From positions 1,116,001-1,180,000 of the forward strand of contig CP172318.1 of NCBI GenBank assembly GCA_044336205.1: a stretch of 64,000 bases of DNA. The letters are read 5' to 3'. Made by a program: the position numbers and the translations under genes. The first letter of the stretch is position 1; each line of letters begins with the position of its first letter. Source of the DNA: Ruoffia sp044336205 (GTDB lineage: Bacteria; Bacillota; Bacilli; Lactobacillales; Aerococcaceae). The notes beneath the pieces are model-generated. The model saw only the letters and a program-made list of their open reading frames with translations, was not told where the DNA came from and searched no databases. Below, piece by piece: positions 28,048 through 36,429 of the stretch.

Positions 28048-28116
28048 AACCGAACTTTTTAAATAGTTTAATCACCCCCCTTTGAGTAGGAGTATCTTAC
28101 TATAAAAAGTTCGGTT
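28048..28116 (-). terminator. Long hairpin, probable terminator after dnaJ
   Basis: AACCGAACTTTTTA (28048-28061) pairs perfectly with TAAAAAGTTCGGTT (28103-28116); TAGT/ACTA extends the stem inward after a small internal loop. The minus-strand tail is T-rich but interrupted. It lies 44 bases after the dnaJ stop. The rest of the 27848-28159 gap is AT-rich, contains the lepA upstream region and shows no gene. Confidence 0.7.
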
Positions 28117-28159
28117 ATTAATATATGTTATTTCAATGACATTCTATATGCTCTGATAA

Positions 28160-29311
28160 TTACTTATCATTAAACATATCTTTCATTTTACCAAAGAATC
28201 CACCTTCGTTACTTTCTTTAACAGACTGCCCTGATTCTTCCGCTAAGCTTTGGAATAATTCACGTTCTTTTTCTGAAAGTTTTTTTGGTGTCACTACTTT
28301 AACTTTTACATGTTGGTCACCAGTATAGTTACCTCTTAAACTTGGTGCACCTTTTCCTTTTAATCGGAAACTAGTGTCAGTTTGTGTACCCGCTGGTACC
28401 TTTAACTTAACAGCACCATGAACGGTAGGTACTCTAATCTCGTCACCTAAAGCAGCTTGGACGAATGTGATAGGTAATTCGTAGTAAATTTCTGTCCCAT
28501 CTCGTTCAAACTTATCACTTGGTTGAACACGGAAAACAACATATAAATCTCCGTAAGGTCCACCATTTTGACCAGCTTCTCCTTGGCCACTTAATCTAAT
28601 TTGTTGGTCATTTTCAACACCGGCTGGAACAGTTACTTTAACTGAATGTTGTTTAGATTCAATACCTGAACCGTGGCAAGTTTCACATTTTTCTTTAATT
28701 TCTTGTCCACTTCCACCACACACATCACATTGACGTTGCGTCATGACACGACCAAATGGGGTGTTTTGTTCAACTTGAATCGCTCCTGATCCGTGACACT
28801 TATGACAAGTCACAGGACTTGTTCCAACTTTTGCACCTGAACCATGACAAGTATGACATTCTTCATTACGATTATAAACAACAGTTTCTTGCTTACCAAA
28901 GATGGCTTCTTCAAAAGTTAATGTAATGCGGTATTGTAAATCACTACCACGACGAGGGGCATTAGGATTATTTCTTGATTGACCAGATCCACCAAAGAAT
29001 TGTTCGAAGATGTCTTCGAAACCAAATCCTGCTCCACCATAGCTTCCACCACCGAAGCCGCCAAATCCACCTGCACCAAAATTCGGATCATTTGCAGCAT
29101 GGCCATATTGGTCATAAGCAGCACGTTTTTGAGAATCGCTCAATACTTCATAAGCTTCCGTAGCTTCTTTAAATTTCTCTTCCGCTCCGGCTTCTTTATT
29201 AATATCGGGGTGATATGTTTTTGAAAGTTTACGATAGGCCTTCTTAATCTCGGCATCTGAAGCATCTCTTGAAACGCCTAAGACTTCATAATAATCTCGT
29301 TTTTCAGCCAT
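28160..29311 (-). CDS. dnaJ: Chaperone DnaJ
   Basis: Hsp40 co-chaperone that stimulates DnaK ATPase. The 383 residues show the J domain with HPD near residue 35, a Gly/Phe-rich linker (about 75-115), four zinc motifs (CHTCHGSG, CHKCHGSG, CDVCGGSG, CETCHGSG) and the C-terminal substrate-binding domains. It is the last gene of the heat-shock operon, separated from dnaK by 125 bases holding a hairpin. Confidence 0.97.
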   Translation of the reverse strand: MAEKRDYYEVLGVSRDASDAEIKKAYRKLSKTYHPDINKEAGAEEKFKEATEAYEVLSDSQKRAAYDQYGHAANDPNFGAGGFGGFGGGSYGGAGFGFEDIFEQFFGGSGQSRNNPNAPRRGSDLQYRITLTFEEAIFGKQETVVYNRNEECHTCHGSGAKVGTSPVTCHKCHGSGAIQVEQNTPFGRVMTQRQCDVCGGSGQEIKEKCETCHGSGIESKQHSVKVTVPAGVENDQQIRLSGQGEAGQNGGPYGDLYVVFRVQPSDKFERDGTEIYYELPITFVQAALGDEIRVPTVHGAVKLKVPAGTQTDTSFRLKGKGAPSLRGNYTGDQHVKVKVVTPKKLSEKERELFQSLAEESGQSVKESNEGGFFGKMKDMFNDK

Positions 29312-29371
29312 AATCTACCTCCTTCTTCAGACAATGACATTCTAAGATTAATTGTAATATCAATTTTAATT

Positions 29372-29401
29372 AAAAAGCCAAGGGTATCCATCCCCTTGGC
29401 T
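29372..29401 (-). terminator. Hairpin between dnaK and dnaJ
   Basis: AGCCAAGGG pairs with CCCTTGGCT around an eight-base loop, followed by T5 on the minus strand. It is placed to end part of the transcription before dnaJ, so DnaJ may be made at lower levels than DnaK. Confidence 0.85.
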
Positions 29402-29436
29402 ACGGGTTAAGCATTCGAATAAGAACTTTAAACTAA

Positions 29437-31269
29437 TTATTCTTCGTCGTCAACCTCTTCAAATTCTGCGTCAACAACTCCATCGTCATTAGAATCAGTT
29501 GCTTCAGTATTTGCATCAGCTTGAGCTTGTTGTTCAGCTGCTGCTTGTTCATATAATTTTATTGTTAAGTTTTGAACGACTTCATTCAATGCATCGCGTT
29601 TTTCTTTCATTGCTTCTAAATCATTAGCATCTACAGCTTCTTGTAAGGCATCTCTAGCTTCTTCAGCTTGTTTAACTTCTTCTTCAGATACTTTATCTTT
29701 CAATTCTTCTAAAGTTTTGTTTGTTGTAAAGATTAATTGGTCAACTTCGTTACGTAAGTCAGCCTCTTCACGACGTTGTTTATCTGATTCAGCGTTTGCT
29801 TCTGCATCTTTAACCATACGTTCAATCTCTTCATCAGATAGTCCTGAAGATGATTTGATTGTAATTGTTTGTTCTTTTTGAGTTCCTAAATCTTTAGCAC
29901 TTACGTTAACAATACCGTTCTTATCAATATCAAATGTTACTTCAATTTGTGGTACACCACGTGGTGCTGCAGGAATATCTGTTAATTGGAATCTTCCTAG
30001 CGTCTTGTTGTCTTGAGCCATTTCACGCTCACCTTGTAACACGTGAACGTCTACTGCTGGTTGGTTATCTGCAGCTGTTGAGAATACTTGTGATTTACTT
30101 GTTGGAATCGTTGTATTACGCTCAATTAATTTGGTAAAGATTCCACCCATTGTTTCAATACCTAATGATAATGGTGTAACATCAAGTAATACGATGTCTT
30201 TAACATCACCTGAGATCACTCCACCTTGGATAGCAGCACCCATTGCAACTACTTCGTCAGGGTTTACTGATTTGTTAGGTTCTTTACCAGTTTCTTTACG
30301 TACAGCTTCAACCACTGCTGGAATACGAGTAGATCCACCTACTAAGATAACTTGATCAATTTCATTTCTATCAATACCCGCATCTTTTAATGCTTGACGT
30401 ACTGGATGTTTAGTACGTTCTACTAATTCATCTGTTAATTCATCAAACTTAGCACGAGTTAATGTCATTTCTAAGTGTAATGGACCAGCTTCTGATGCAG
30501 TAATAAATGGTAATGAAATTTGTGTAGATGTTACTCCAGATAAGTCTTTCTTAGCTTTTTCTGCTGCATCTTTCAAACGTTGACTAGCCATTTTGTCATT
30601 TAATAAGTCGATACCATTTTCTTTTTTGAACTCTTCAGCTAAGTATTCAATAATCTTGTCATCAAAGTCATCTCCACCAAGGTTGTTATCACCTGCTGTA
30701 GATAATACGTCGAATACTCCATCTCCAAGCTCTAAGATAGAAACGTCAAATGTTCCTCCACCTAAGTCAAATACTAAGATTTTTTCATCGCTATCTGTTT
30801 TATCTAAACCATAAGCAAGCGCTGCTGCAGTTGGTTCGTTAACGATACGCTCAACTTCTAAACCGGCAATTCTACCTGCATCTTTAGTTGCTTGACGTTG
30901 AGAATCATTAAAATAAGCTGGTACAGTAATAACTGCTTTATCAACTTTTTCGCCTAGGTAATCTTCAGCATAGCTCTTTAAGTATTGTAAGATCATCGCT
31001 GAGATTTCTTGTGGAGTATAGTCTTTTCCACCCATAGTTGCTTTGTAGTCTTCACCCATGTAACGTTTAATTGATGCTACTGTTTCTGGGTTAGTTACTG
31101 CTTGACGTTTAGCAACTTCACCTACTTGAATTTCATCATTTTTACTTGCAACTACTGAAGGAGTTGTTCTGTTTCCTTCTGGGTTTGGAATGATTTTTGC
31201 TTCTCCACCTTCAAGTACAGCAACTGCTGAGTTTGTAGTTCCTAAGTCAATACCAATAATTTTTGCCAT
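29437..31269 (-). CDS. dnaK: Chaperone DnaK (Hsp70)
   Basis: The 610-residue Hsp70 begins IIGIDLGTTNSAVAV, has the phosphate-2 motif FDLGGGTFDVSIL and the adenosine motif ILVGGSTRIPAV. The linker DIVLLDVTPLSLG joins the ATPase to the substrate domain. The C-terminus ends in the acidic tail EEVDDEE preceded by Gln/Ala-rich sequence. It has the short Gram-positive nucleotide domain. It lies 21 bases after grpE. Confidence 0.98.
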   Translation of the reverse strand: MAKIIGIDLGTTNSAVAVLEGGEAKIIPNPEGNRTTPSVVASKNDEIQVGEVAKRQAVTNPETVASIKRYMGEDYKATMGGKDYTPQEISAMILQYLKSYAEDYLGEKVDKAVITVPAYFNDSQRQATKDAGRIAGLEVERIVNEPTAAALAYGLDKTDSDEKILVFDLGGGTFDVSILELGDGVFDVLSTAGDNNLGGDDFDDKIIEYLAEEFKKENGIDLLNDKMASQRLKDAAEKAKKDLSGVTSTQISLPFITASEAGPLHLEMTLTRAKFDELTDELVERTKHPVRQALKDAGIDRNEIDQVILVGGSTRIPAVVEAVRKETGKEPNKSVNPDEVVAMGAAIQGGVISGDVKDIVLLDVTPLSLGIETMGGIFTKLIERNTTIPTSKSQVFSTAADNQPAVDVHVLQGEREMAQDNKTLGRFQLTDIPAAPRGVPQIEVTFDIDKNGIVNVSAKDLGTQKEQTITIKSSSGLSDEEIERMVKDAEANAESDKQRREEADLRNEVDQLIFTTNKTLEELKDKVSEEEVKQAEEARDALQEAVDANDLEAMKEKRDALNEVVQNLTIKLYEQAAAEQQAQADANTEATDSNDDGVVDAEFEEVDDEE

Positions 31270-31290
31270 AATTTAAGTCTCCTTTATTTA

Positions 31291-31878
31291 TTATTCTGAT
31301 ACGATAACCATCGCAGGTCTAATGACCCGCTTATCAATTCGATATCCTTTTTGTAATACATTCACAACTGTATTACTTTCTTGTCCTTCTTCTGCTGGCA
31401 TAACGCTGACAGCTTGTTCAAAGTTAGGATCGAATGGTTCGTTTAATGGATTAATTGTTTCAATTTTTTCGTTTTCAAAGGCTTGTAAGAATAAGTTATG
31501 TACCATCTCTACACCTTTTTTCAATGCTAAGCCATCTTCTGATTCAACTTCCGTTTCTAATGCACGCTCTAAGTTATCTATAACATCTAGCAATTCGTTT
31601 GCTAAAGATTGCGATCGATACTTAGCAGCATCTTCACGTTCACGTTGGTTGATTCTTCTAATGTTAGCGATTTCTGCTTGTAATCGTAAGTTTTTTTCTT
31701 CGAGTGCTTCAATCTCTTCTTTTAATTGGTCTAATTCTGATATTTCTGTTTCAGTTGATTCTTCATTGGATTCTACTGATTCAGTTTCTATCTGTTCTTC
31801 GTTAATTATTTCTTCATTTTCAACAGAGTCAACTTTTTCAATGTTTTCCTCAGTTATTTCGGTATTTTTTTCTTTCAA
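31291..31878 (-). CDS. grpE: Nucleotide exchange factor GrpE
   Basis: Exchange factor for DnaK. The 195 residues start with a very acidic, Glu-rich region (about residues 1-55), followed by the coiled-coil dimer region and the beta domain with GVEMVHNLFLQAFE and the end motif GYRIDKRVIRPAMVIV. The start is TTG at 31878, seven bases after GGAGG. It is the second gene of the hrcA operon. Confidence 0.96.
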   Translation of the reverse strand: MKEKNTEITEENIEKVDSVENEEIINEEQIETESVESNEESTETEISELDQLKEEIEALEEKNLRLQAEIANIRRINQREREDAAKYRSQSLANELLDVIDNLERALETEVESEDGLALKKGVEMVHNLFLQAFENEKIETINPLNEPFDPNFEQAVSVMPAEEGQESNTVVNVLQKGYRIDKRVIRPAMVIVSE

Positions 31879-31903
31879 AAGACACCCTCCTTTTTATAAA
31901 CAA

Positions 31904-32917
31904 CTAATTTGATAATTTACCTATTAACAATTCTAACAAGGCGATTACTTTCTCGTAAGCCATCGTTGATGGTCCTAATAATCCTAGAATAAATTTTTGG
32001 TTATCTTTCATGAAAGATCCAGTGATTAAATTAATATTTGATACACTTGGCTGTAAGAATTCATGACCAAATTTTATTCCAATTCCACTCGGCTGTTGCT
32101 CTAAAATTTTATACATTTCTTTTGAACCATCAAGTAATTCAAACAAATGTTTTAAAGCTTTCTTATCAGTGGGGCCATCGACAAGTTCAAAGGCATTAGA
32201 CTTGCCACTTATATAGTAATGATGCCCTTTTATATGGTTCATCGCTTTCTCTACTAATGTTGAGAAGTCTAATTGGTAACCTATTATTTTTTGTGTTAAT
32301 AAAGGTATCCCCAACTTCATACGTTGGTAAGCATCTTCTAATTCCACACCAGATAATTCTTCATTAATCAATTGAGTGACTTTATCAAGATCATCTTGAG
32401 ATAATGAGAGCCCTAAATTTATATGCTCACTCTCAATATTTCCCTTATCTGTCATAATAATGGAAATATAGCGTGTTGAATCTATAGCAACTAACTTAAA
32501 TTCATCAAAAAAGTGTGATTCTAAATCTTGTCCTAATACAATGGCAGTAAAACCAGTAAGGGACACAAGAATGTCAGCACTTAATTGTGTTAGTTTAAGT
32601 GGGCTATAATTTCTTGCTTGTAATATCTCTTTGAAGTTTACATTCTCATCAATCATCGTCAAATCTCGTTCTTCTTGATGGATGACTTGTTCAATGTAAT
32701 AACGGTATCCGTCTTGAGAAGGAATCCGTCCACTCGAGGTATGTGGCTTCATCAACAATCCAAGTCGCTCAAGAACTACCATATCATTTCGGACTGTTGC
32801 TGGACTTACCTTTAAGTAACTTTCATTAAGTAAAGTTTTTGAACCTATTGGCACTTCGAATCTCCCATATAATTGTATGATAAGGTTCAATATCTCTTGC
32901 TGTCTTGGTGTTAACAT
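31904..32917 (-). CDS. hrcA: Heat-inducible transcription repressor HrcA
   Basis: Repressor that binds CIRCE and whose folding depends on chaperonin. The 337 residues show the N-terminal winged helix (LTPRQQEILNLIIQLY, then VSPATVRNDMVVLERLGLL) and the SSGRIPSQDGYRYY motif, followed by the GAF-like dimerisation domain. It heads hrcA-grpE-dnaK-dnaJ, with CIRCE elements on both sides of its promoter, so it should repress itself and the operon. Confidence 0.97.
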   Translation of the reverse strand: MLTPRQQEILNLIIQLYGRFEVPIGSKTLLNESYLKVSPATVRNDMVVLERLGLLMKPHTSSGRIPSQDGYRYYIEQVIHQEERDLTMIDENVNFKEILQARNYSPLKLTQLSADILVSLTGFTAIVLGQDLESHFFDEFKLVAIDSTRYISIIMTDKGNIESEHINLGLSLSQDDLDKVTQLINEELSGVELEDAYQRMKLGIPLLTQKIIGYQLDFSTLVEKAMNHIKGHHYYISGKSNAFELVDGPTDKKALKHLFELLDGSKEMYKILEQQPSGIGIKFGHEFLQPSVSNINLITGSFMKDNQKFILGLLGPSTMAYEKVIALLELLIGKLSN

Positions 32918-32933
32918 CTTTCCACCTCGCTTA

Positions 32934-32960
32934 TTAGCACTTTTGTTACTTGAGTGCTAA
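32934..32960 (-). promoter_or_regulatory. CIRCE element 1 (HrcA operator)
   Basis: TTAGCACTT, nine bases, GAGTGCTAA: one mismatch from the CIRCE consensus TTAGCACTC-N9-GAGTGCTAA. It lies between the -10 box and the hrcA start, about 17 bases before the ATG, in the transcribed leader. Confidence 0.96.
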
Positions 32961-32965
32961 CACTT

Positions 32966-32997
32966 ATTATAGTACACCCCTTGCATAGTATTGTCAA
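32966..32997 (-). promoter_or_regulatory. Promoter of the hrcA operon
   Basis: On the minus strand TTGACA lies at 32997-32992 and TATAAT at 32971-32966, spaced 20 bases. An alternative -10, TACTAT, sits at the usual 17-base spacing just upstream. The promoter is enclosed by two CIRCE elements. Confidence 0.75.
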
Positions 32998-33024
32998 GGG
33001 AAAATACACAAAAAAACAAAAAAA

Positions 33025-33051
33025 TTAGCACTTCTTTATGCAGAGTGCTAA
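33025..33051 (-). promoter_or_regulatory. CIRCE element 2, upstream of the promoter and followed by a T tract
   Basis: A second TTAGCACTT-N9-GAGTGCTAA copy lies upstream of the -35 box. Transcribed from yitT it would form a stem of eight or more base pairs followed by two runs of seven T residues, so it may also be the terminator for truB-ribF-yitT, whose last stop is 24 bases away. Confidence 0.92.
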
Positions 33052-33074
33052 TTGGCTATTAATACATATTTTTC

Positions 33075-33947
33075 CTATATTATTTCTTGGTCTTTGACGT
33101 TATGCCGCTCTTCTAGGTGGAAAGTAAAACCTTCACCTAATACTTGTTGAATCCCTGTAACCGTAACAAAAGCATTCGGATCAATTTCATTAATAAGTCT
33201 TTGTACCTTCATTAATTGTAACCGACTAATAACAACATACAGAATATCTTTTTCATTTTTGGAATAATAGCCATAACCTTTTAGTACGGTAATACCTCGA
33301 TCAACATTCAACATGATCTCCTCAGCTATCTGATCATAGTTTTCAGAGACAATCATCAATGCTTTTTTAGGATTGTATCCTTCCATAACAAAGTCAACTA
33401 GCTTTGAAGTCAGATAAACCGATATAACAGTCATAATGCCTCTTTCAAGTCCAATAACAAAACTTAATGGTATGATTATTAAAATATCTATAACTAAAAG
33501 GGCCGTAGATATTGGTATACCAGTCTGTTTGTTTACAATCATGGCAATAATATCTGCACCCGCTGTTGTCCCATGTCCTAAAATAACAATACCAATGCCA
33601 ATTCCGATTAGCACTCCTGCAAGCAAGGGAGCTAACATAGTATTGGACGGAATAAAAACAGGGACAGAAACATAGTCCAAAAAGATTGATAAAGATACGA
33701 CTGAAAGCATTGTATAAATAATTGTTTTCTTTTCTAATAATCGCCAACCGACGATTAATAAAGATGTATTAATTATAAAGTTTGATACAGAGGGGTTAAT
33801 ATCAAAAACATAGTAAAGTAATAAAGTAACTCCCGTTACACCACCCTCACCTAAATGGTTAGGTATTACTACCGAATTAATTGCAATTGAAAATACCAAC
33901 GTACCTATTAGTACTAAGGTTATATTCTTAGTAACTTCTTTAACCAT
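33075..33947 (-). CDS. YitT family membrane protein (DUF161/DUF2179)
   Basis: About six hydrophobic segments fill residues 10-200, with PNHLGEGGVTG near residue 30 and GHGTTAGADIIAM near residue 120. A soluble DUF2179 domain (about 210-285) follows, with LNVDRGITVLKGYGYYS and VTGIQQVLGEGF. Function in this family is not established. I start at ATG 33947, preceded by GGTGAGATGG; it overlaps ribF by eight bases. A GTG at 33959 is an alternative. It is the last gene of truB-ribF-yitT. Confidence 0.88.
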   Translation of the reverse strand: MVKEVTKNITLVLIGTLVFSIAINSVVIPNHLGEGGVTGVTLLLYYVFDINPSVSNFIINTSLLIVGWRLLEKKTIIYTMLSVVSLSIFLDYVSVPVFIPSNTMLAPLLAGVLIGIGIGIVILGHGTTAGADIIAMIVNKQTGIPISTALLVIDILIIIPLSFVIGLERGIMTVISVYLTSKLVDFVMEGYNPKKALMIVSENYDQIAEEIMLNVDRGITVLKGYGYYSKNEKDILYVVISRLQLMKVQRLINEIDPNAFVTVTGIQQVLGEGFTFHLEERHNVKDQEII

Positions 33948-34899
33948 CCATCTCACCACTCATTCTATTGAAATATTGGCGAGTATTTTCTTCGTCTCTG
34001 TGTAATTGTTCAATTAATTCATCAAGGCTATCAAATTTTTCTTCTCCTCTAAGATAATGATGCCATCTAACCCGGACTTTCTCACCATAAATCATTTCTT
34101 TATAATCTAATATATATACTTCAACGGTTAAATCAGCATTATCATAGAATGTTATATTATTGCCAATCGAAGCACTACCTTGATACCACTTGCCTCTTAC
34201 TTTTATTTCAACAGCATAGACTCCAATGCCTGGCACAAGCTGAGGGTGAGGAAGTTGAATATTAGCGGTCGGAAATCCTAAAGTACGACCTACTTTTTCT
34301 CCATGGATTACAGTTCCGTAAACTTCATAAATATAACCTAACTCTATATTCGCCTGGTCTACATTCCCATTTTCAAGTAATTCCTTAATATGAGTCGTGG
34401 CTATTTTATGTTTGTTATGACTTAATTGCTCCACTTCAATCACATCGAAACGATTAGCAGCGTGGATCGGGAGGGTCTTCATATTCGCAATATCTTTCTT
34501 CCCGTATGTGTAGTCAAAGCCTGCCACCGCAACTTTAGTGTGTAGTCCAATAAGATAGTTATCAACAAATTCTTCAGGTAATTGGCTGCCGAAAGCAAAG
34601 GTATAATCTACAAAATACAGGAAATCAACGCCTAACTCTTTGGCCAGCTCTGCTTTCCTTTGATTTGTTGATAAGTATTTATACTCATCAAGTTTAATGT
34701 TTTGATAGACAATTTTAGGATGTTGGTTAAAAGTCAATAATGCTAAAGGAAGGTGACGTTTGTCTGCTTCTTCTCTCGCACAGCGAATTACTTTCTGATG
34801 ACCAAGATGAACACCATCAAAAAAACCTAAGGTCATTACAACATCCTGTTCTGGTATTTGATTAGGGTCATAAGGGTGTGTTAATTTAATTATCTTCAC
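33940..34899 (-). CDS. ribF: Bifunctional riboflavin kinase / FAD synthetase
   Basis: Makes FMN and FAD from riboflavin. The N-terminal FAD synthetase part has TLGFFDGVHLGHQKVI near residue 25 and the AVAGFDYTYGK motif. The C-terminal riboflavin kinase part has HGEKVGRTLGFPTANI and PGIGVYAV. The GTG start at 34899 has AGGAG upstream. It sits 18 bases after truB, a very common pairing. Confidence 0.95.
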   Translation of the reverse strand: MKIIKLTHPYDPNQIPEQDVVMTLGFFDGVHLGHQKVIRCAREEADKRHLPLALLTFNQHPKIVYQNIKLDEYKYLSTNQRKAELAKELGVDFLYFVDYTFAFGSQLPEEFVDNYLIGLHTKVAVAGFDYTYGKKDIANMKTLPIHAANRFDVIEVEQLSHNKHKIATTHIKELLENGNVDQANIELGYIYEVYGTVIHGEKVGRTLGFPTANIQLPHPQLVPGIGVYAVEIKVRGKWYQGSASIGNNITFYDNADLTVEVYILDYKEMIYGEKVRVRWHHYLRGEEKFDSLDELIEQLHRDEENTRQYFNRMSGEMDG

Positions 34900-34917
34900 A
34901 TTTAATCTCCTTCTATA

Positions 34918-35829
34918 TTAAGTAAACATTTTATAAGGTTTTATATATTCTTTTTTATTCGGGTGTTGATGATAGATTGCTATCAAATTACCTTCATAGT
35001 ATAAAGCCGTCTTACTAATGATAGGTTCATTGAAAAAGTTTAAATCTAAAACTTGCCCATTTTTTATCTTTGTGTATTGTTCAGTATTTAATTCTATTTT
35101 CGGTAAGTCTTTAATAGTTTCTTCAATCGATCTTATAATGGTTTCAACTTCTCCCTTGTCAACGTATGCTTGAATTTCTTCTAATGAATAGGCGCTCTTC
35201 TCATTAAAACCACTTGTTTCTTTACGAATTAAATGTGACATATGAGCTGGATAGCCTAATTTTTTCCCTATATCTACTGCTAACGTTCTGACATAGGTAC
35301 CTTTACCGCAATGAACATCAAACTCCCAAGTCTGTGCGCCTTCCTCTTCATTAAACTTAGGCTCATTAACACGTTTTAAGGAATAAATCTCAGCTTTACG
35401 ACGAGGTCTTTGAACTTCTAACCCTTCTCGCGCATATTCGTAAAGCTTCTTTCCATTTACTTTTACTGCTGAATACATCGGAGGTGTTTGTTCGATGACA
35501 CCTTCAAACGTTGCCATAGTCGCATCAATTTCTTCTGTAGTAAAGGGTTCTTGAACTTTTTTTGACTCGACAACTTGCCCATGGGCATCTTCAGTTTCCG
35601 TTAAGAATCCCAGTGTGACTTCACCCCGATAAACTTTAGGTGAGTCCATGAGTAACTCCACCAATCTTGTTGCCTTTCCTAAGCACACGACTAAAACACC
35701 TTCAACTTCAGGATCCAACGTTCCTGTGTGACCAATCTTTTTCATTTTAAGTATTTTTCTTAATTTAAAGACGACGTCATGACTTGTCATGCCTTTTGGC
35801 TTATATACTGCTAACATTCCGTTATACAT
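34918..35829 (-). CDS. truB: tRNA pseudouridine(55) synthase
   Basis: Converts U55 of tRNA to pseudouridine. The 303 residues start at MYNGMLAVYKPKGMTSHDVV; GHTGTLDPEVEGVL holds the catalytic Asp. The VSCGKGTYIR region reads VHCGKGTYVRTL. Start ATG 35829 has GAAGGAG upstream; the open frame runs further to 35913 without a ribosome site and over a promoter. Normally next to rbfA, here it is separated from it by a terminator. Confidence 0.95.
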   Translation of the reverse strand: MYNGMLAVYKPKGMTSHDVVFKLRKILKMKKIGHTGTLDPEVEGVLVVCLGKATRLVELLMDSPKVYRGEVTLGFLTETEDAHGQVVESKKVQEPFTTEEIDATMATFEGVIEQTPPMYSAVKVNGKKLYEYAREGLEVQRPRRKAEIYSLKRVNEPKFNEEEGAQTWEFDVHCGKGTYVRTLAVDIGKKLGYPAHMSHLIRKETSGFNEKSAYSLEEIQAYVDKGEVETIIRSIEETIKDLPKIELNTEQYTKIKNGQVLDLNFFNEPIISKTALYYEGNLIAIYHQHPNKKEYIKPYKMFT

Positions 35830-35862
35830 AGCTGACTCCTTCACTGATCTTTCTGACAATTT

Positions 35863-35871
35863 ATTATAACA
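35863..35871 (-). promoter_or_regulatory. Extended -10 promoter of truB-ribF-yitT
   Basis: On the minus strand TGTTATAAT is a perfect extended -10 (TGnTATAAT), 33 bases before the truB start and just downstream of the rbfA terminator. No good -35 is visible, as expected for this class. Confidence 0.6.
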
Positions 35872-35919
35872 AACTACTTCACGGACTTCTATCTGAAGTA
35901 CTGTAATACTCAATGAAGC

Positions 35920-35994
35920 AAAAAAACCGAATAGATAATAACAGCTTTGTATATTTCGAACAATCGAAACAGTTCAACTATTATTATTATTCGG
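35920..35994 (-). terminator. Terminator after rbfA
   Basis: CCGAATAATAATAA near 35994-35981 pairs with TTATTATCTATTCGG (one bulge) ending at 35927, followed by T7 on the minus strand. It marks the end of the rimP-to-rbfA operon. Confidence 0.85.
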
Positions 35995-36009
35995 CTTAAA
36001 GTTTACTAA

Positions 36010-36408
36010 CTATTTTTCTGTTGAATCAATGTCTTCATCAGAATCGTTTGAAGTTTCATTATCTTCATTTTTGATTTGATTTAATAATGCATCAATATGA
36101 CTTCCATAGTCAATCGAACGATCACGTTCGAATTTAATTTCTGGAGTTTTATAAAGTGTTAATTTTTTACCTAATTCACTTCTTACTTTACCTGTGATAG
36201 CTTTCAAACCACGTTCTGTTTTTTGTCGTTCACCCGCTTTATCCGATAAAGTACTGTAGTAAATAGTTGCTTGTTGCAAATCTCCTGTAAGATCTACATC
36301 AGTAATCGTTACACCTTCAATTCTTGGGTCCTTAATTTCTCTTAAGAAAATATTATTAACCTCTCGTAAAATCTCTTGGCGTACACGACCTACTCGATAG
36401 TTTGCCAT
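36010..36408 (-). CDS. rbfA: 30S ribosome-binding factor A
   Basis: KH-fold factor for 16S rRNA 5' end maturation and cold adaptation. The 132 residues open with NYRVGRVRQEILREVNNIF and contain REIKDPRI, DLQQATIYYS and the PEIKFERDRSIDYGSHI motif. The tail is acidic. It follows infB by 21 bases and ends the operon. Confidence 0.96.
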   Translation of the reverse strand: MANYRVGRVRQEILREVNNIFLREIKDPRIEGVTITDVDLTGDLQQATIYYSTLSDKAGERQKTERGLKAITGKVRSELGKKLTLYKTPEIKFERDRSIDYGSHIDALLNQIKNEDNETSNDSDEDIDSTEK

Positions 36409-36429
36409 GTTAACATCCCCTCTTAGATA

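Noticed and set aside
31322..31912. Long Ser-rich plus-strand frame opposite grpE
   Set aside because: It is the antisense shadow of the Glu-rich grpE gene, with no ribosome site and biased composition.
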